A program made the translations under genes and the position numbers. From Bacteroidales bacterium UBA2287 (GTDB taxonomy: Bacteria > Bacteroidota > Bacteroidia > Bacteroidales > Tenuifilaceae), in assembly GCA_002345675.1 (NCBI GenBank), contig DDWL01000053.1, positions 83,094 through 147,093 on the forward strand: a DNA stretch of 64,000 nucleotides, in the 5' to 3' direction. Below, in pieces: positions 61,941 through 64,000 of the stretch. Each line of letters begins with the position of its first letter. The first letter of the stretch is position 1. The notes below the pieces were generated by a model that did not search any database, had not been told where the DNA came from, and worked only from the letters and a program-made list of their open reading frames with translations.

Positions 61941-63299
61941 ATGACTAAAATACTAGTAGTTGACGACGACTCAACCTTTTGCATCATGCTCAAATCGTTT
62001 CTTACACGAAAAGGTTTCGAGGTGGTTGAGGCATTTTCGTTCGAGGAGGCTGTAAAGGCCCTACGGACAAACACTTTCGATGTTGTACTTTCCGATTTTC
62101 GACTACCCGACAAAACTGGGCTGGAGGTTCTTCGTGAGGTAAAAGAGATAAATCCTGCAACTGGTGTAATTATTATGACTGGCTATGCCGATATTCGCAT
62201 GGCTGTTAATGCCATTAAGCTTGGCGCTCACGACTACGTGGCGAAGCCAATAAACCCCGACGAAATTCTGCTTACCATAAACAGCGTTCTCGAAAATAGC
62301 AGCAATAACACCGAAAGTGTAAGTAAAAAGGTAAGATCAACTGAAAAAATCGATTTTATTGAAGGGACAAGCGAAAGTGCCCTACAAGTAAAGCAGTACG
62401 TTTCGCTTGTTGCCCCAACAAACCTTTCGGTAATTATCCAGGGCGATAGCGGCACCGGAAAGGAGTACGTTGCTCGCCGTATTCACGCCGAGAGTCTGCG
62501 CAAAGCGAAACCCTTTGTTGCCATCGACTGTGGTGCTCTTTCGAAGGATTTAGCTCTAAGCGAATTTTTTGGACACATAAAGGGTTCGTTTACGGGTGCA
62601 GTAAGCGATAAAGTTGGGCAATTCGAGGTTGCCAATGGTGGCACGCTTTTCCTCGACGAAATAGGAAACCTTTCGTACGAAGTACAAGTTAACTTGCTGC
62701 GCGCCATTCAGGAACGAAAAATTAAGCGCATTGGCGACAGCCGAGAGATAAAAGTGGACGTTCGCATTATTGCAGCGTCGAACGAAGATTTAAAAGATGC
62801 CGTAAGGGAAGGAGGCTTCCGCGAAGACCTTTATCATAGGCTAAACGAGTTTACCATTCAGGTCGATCCTCTTCGCGAAAGACTTGGCGACCTCAACGAA
62901 TTTGCCAGCTACTTCCTTTCGTTGGCAAACCGCGAACTTAATAAGCAAGTAAAAGGCTTCGACCCCGAGGTTATTGAAGTTTTCCGAAACTACTCGTGGC
63001 CCGGAAACATCCGAGAACTGCGAAATGTAGTGCGCCGAGCGGTTCTTATTGAGCAGGGCAAGTCCATCTCGGTTCGTAGTCTACCTACCGAAATTGCCTA
63101 TAGTCAACACGAAACCTTTTTTTCAAAAGCGACTAATGGCTCCGAAAACCTAAAGGATTTAAAAGAAAAAGCCGAACAGGAACTTATCCTTTCGACTCTT
63201 CAAAAAGTTAGGTACAACAAAAGCAAGGCTGCAAAGCTGCTCAACATCGACCGTAAAACGCTTTACAACAAAATGCGCCAGTATGGCCTGTCGCTCTAA
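61941..63299 (+). CDS. NtrC-family sigma-54-dependent response regulator
   Basis: The 452-residue protein has a receiver domain (ILVVDDDSTFCIMLK; phospho-acceptor Asp in VVLSDFRLPDKTG; Lys in YVAKPINPDE). The AAA+ activator domain has Walker A GDSGTGKEYVARR, sigma-54 loop GSFTGA in place of the usual GAFTGA, Walker B GGTLFLDEIG, and the arginine-finger region RIIAASNEDLKDAVREGGFREDLYHR (shown as separate parts in the sequence). The Fis-type helix-turn-helix is at the end (NKSKAAKLLNIDRKTLYNKM). Its kinase is not adjacent. The sensor at 1-2580 lacks its own regulator but is far away, so no pairing can be claimed. Confidence 0.95.
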   Translation: MTKILVVDDDSTFCIMLKSFLTRKGFEVVEAFSFEEAVKALRTNTFDVVLSDFRLPDKTGLEVLREVKEINPATGVIIMTGYADIRMAVNAIKLGAHDYVAKPINPDEILLTINSVLENSSNNTESVSKKVRSTEKIDFIEGTSESALQVKQYVSLVAPTNLSVIIQGDSGTGKEYVARRIHAESLRKAKPFVAIDCGALSKDLALSEFFGHIKGSFTGAVSDKVGQFEVANGGTLFLDEIGNLSYEVQVNLLRAIQERKIKRIGDSREIKVDVRIIAASNEDLKDAVREGGFREDLYHRLNEFTIQVDPLRERLGDLNEFASYFLSLANRELNKQVKGFDPEVIEVFRNYSWPGNIRELRNVVRRAVLIEQGKSISVRSLPTEIAYSQHETFFSKATNGSENLKDLKEKAEQELILSTLQKVRYNKSKAAKLLNIDRKTLYNKMRQYGLSL

Positions 63300-63300
63300 G

Positions 63301-63699
63301 CTATTTCATTAAACTGGCGTTTACAAAATCGACATACTTATGGGCTGCCTCCCCATAGGTGTCAATGCTTTTTTCCGAAAGTTTATACGTACACCTTTCG
63401 CCCTCTTTTCGCGAAAAAACAATGTAGTACTCGTAGCGACTCTCCTCACGTAAAATAACTCGTGCAAGTTTTTCCGCTCCGCTAACCGAAAGGTCGGCAT
63501 GGCAAATTGGGCAAAAAAACTCCAGCTCTTCTCCCTTTTCAATACTAAAATTCGGATTAACGGAATAGGTGTAGTCGCCCAGTTTGGGACTTAAAAATAG
63601 AATCCCATTTTTCTCGTCCTTCCCTTTTACTGTAAAAACAATGTTTTCGCCCACGCTAAGGTATCCCTTGCAGTTTGGACATAAAAAGTCGGTTTTCAT
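63301..63699 (-). CDS. Zinc-ribbon-like hypothetical protein, 132 residues
   Basis: No named family is recognised. Two CxxC pairs, FLCPNCKGYLSVGENIVF and FFCPICHADLSV, are positioned to bind one metal or to form a two-part ribbon. The rest is small beta domain with charged residues (VILREESRYEYYIVFSRKEG) and a short C-terminal helix. There is no signal peptide. The gene is convergent with the sigma-54 regulator, with one base between the stops. Confidence 0.75.
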   Translation of the reverse strand: MKTDFLCPNCKGYLSVGENIVFTVKGKDEKNGILFLSPKLGDYTYSVNPNFSIEKGEELEFFCPICHADLSVSGAEKLARVILREESRYEYYIVFSRKEGERCTYKLSEKSIDTYGEAAHKYVDFVNASLMK

Positions 63700-64000
63700 G
63701 GCGCAATTTTTTTAGTTACTACCCATATCCTTTTATTCGTTTTTTACTGTTTTTTGTTCCGTTTTTTGTAAACTATTTACACTCGCTCCCAATTGCGAGA
63801 GCCCTCAACCCCCGAAAGTAAAATAATTTAACCCGCAGGGAACGCAGAGAACCGCAGAGTATTTTCTTTCCCCCCGCTCTTGCTGCTATGCTAAGGCAAA
63901 TACATTGCGGGGGTGTTTCAAAAGAAAAATTAACCACAAACCTGTCCGATTGCGCATTGTCGAGTTGGATATTTTATTAGGGGTGGTCGAAAGATTTTTA
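63700..64000. other. Intergenic sequence at the right edge, with dispersed repeat words
   Basis: No gene can be supported. ACCCGCAGGGAACGCAGAG and AACCGCAGAGTATTTTC (about 63832-63866) belong to the same decayed family as 13636, 35450 and 47829. A T-rich stretch (63720-63775) upstream of the zinc-ribbon gene may hold its promoter, but no clear box is seen. Confidence 0.45.

Overview
The window looks like chromosome from an AT-rich member of the Bacteroidota. The evidence is a fused lpxC/fabZ gene, the long (about 640-residue) form of IspG, type IX secretion genes (porX, porW), two proteins ending in type IX sorting domains, a Reg_prop/Y_Y_Y sensor kinase, and promoters of the TTTG-N19-TAnnTTTG type. 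A glycyl radical enzyme pair points to an anaerobic or facultative lifestyle. I cannot name the genus.

Layout. 1-2580: end of a large sensor histidine kinase. 2691-8822: a small secreted protein, then a leftward run of an acyltransferase, a BASS transporter fused to periplasmic repeats, pgi, gpsA and a tiny lipoprotein. 9055-9691: a HigB/HigA-type toxin-antitoxin pair with a palindromic operator. 10101-13298: HypE/HypD, probable trans-4-hydroxyproline dehydratase and its activator. 13331-13551: a MITE-like palindromic repeat element. 13697-19353: rlmN, then the leftward lipid A cluster (HD hydrolase, lpxD, lpxC/fabZ, lpxA). 19651-24493: rimP-nusA-infB. 24706-30787: an M6-type protease with a type IX tail, glnS, folB, a CWC protein, tRNA-Cys and a small type IX cargo protein. 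30873-37532: M16 peptidase, ald, tsaE, porX. 37666-41251: a two-gene restriction-modification-like locus. 41455-47718: porW and a large outer membrane protein. 47719-48566: a repeat-rich spacer. 48567-51957: speA, nfu, mrp. 52430-57592: a five-gene envelope operon. 57865-63699: a NYN/cold-shock protein, a tandem universal stress protein, ispG, an NtrC-type regulator and a zinc-ribbon protein.

How it fits together. Most of the window is housekeeping: translation, lipid A, isoprenoids, phospholipid precursors. It is interleaved with the secretion machinery and cargo typical of the phylum. The accessory parts are the toxin-antitoxin pair, the HypE/HypD pair and the restriction-modification-like locus, which lies between porX and porW. 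Dispersed palindromes and decayed repeat tracts sit in several intergenic gaps.

Strongest leads for something little described are the methyltransferase/PD-(D/E)XK gene pair at 37666-41251, the BamE-like/BASS fusion at 4748-6130, the uncharacterised 506-residue protein at 52430-53950, the 1152-residue outer membrane protein next to porW, and the nested-palindrome element at 13331-13551. I found no CRISPR array, prophage or complete insertion sequence.
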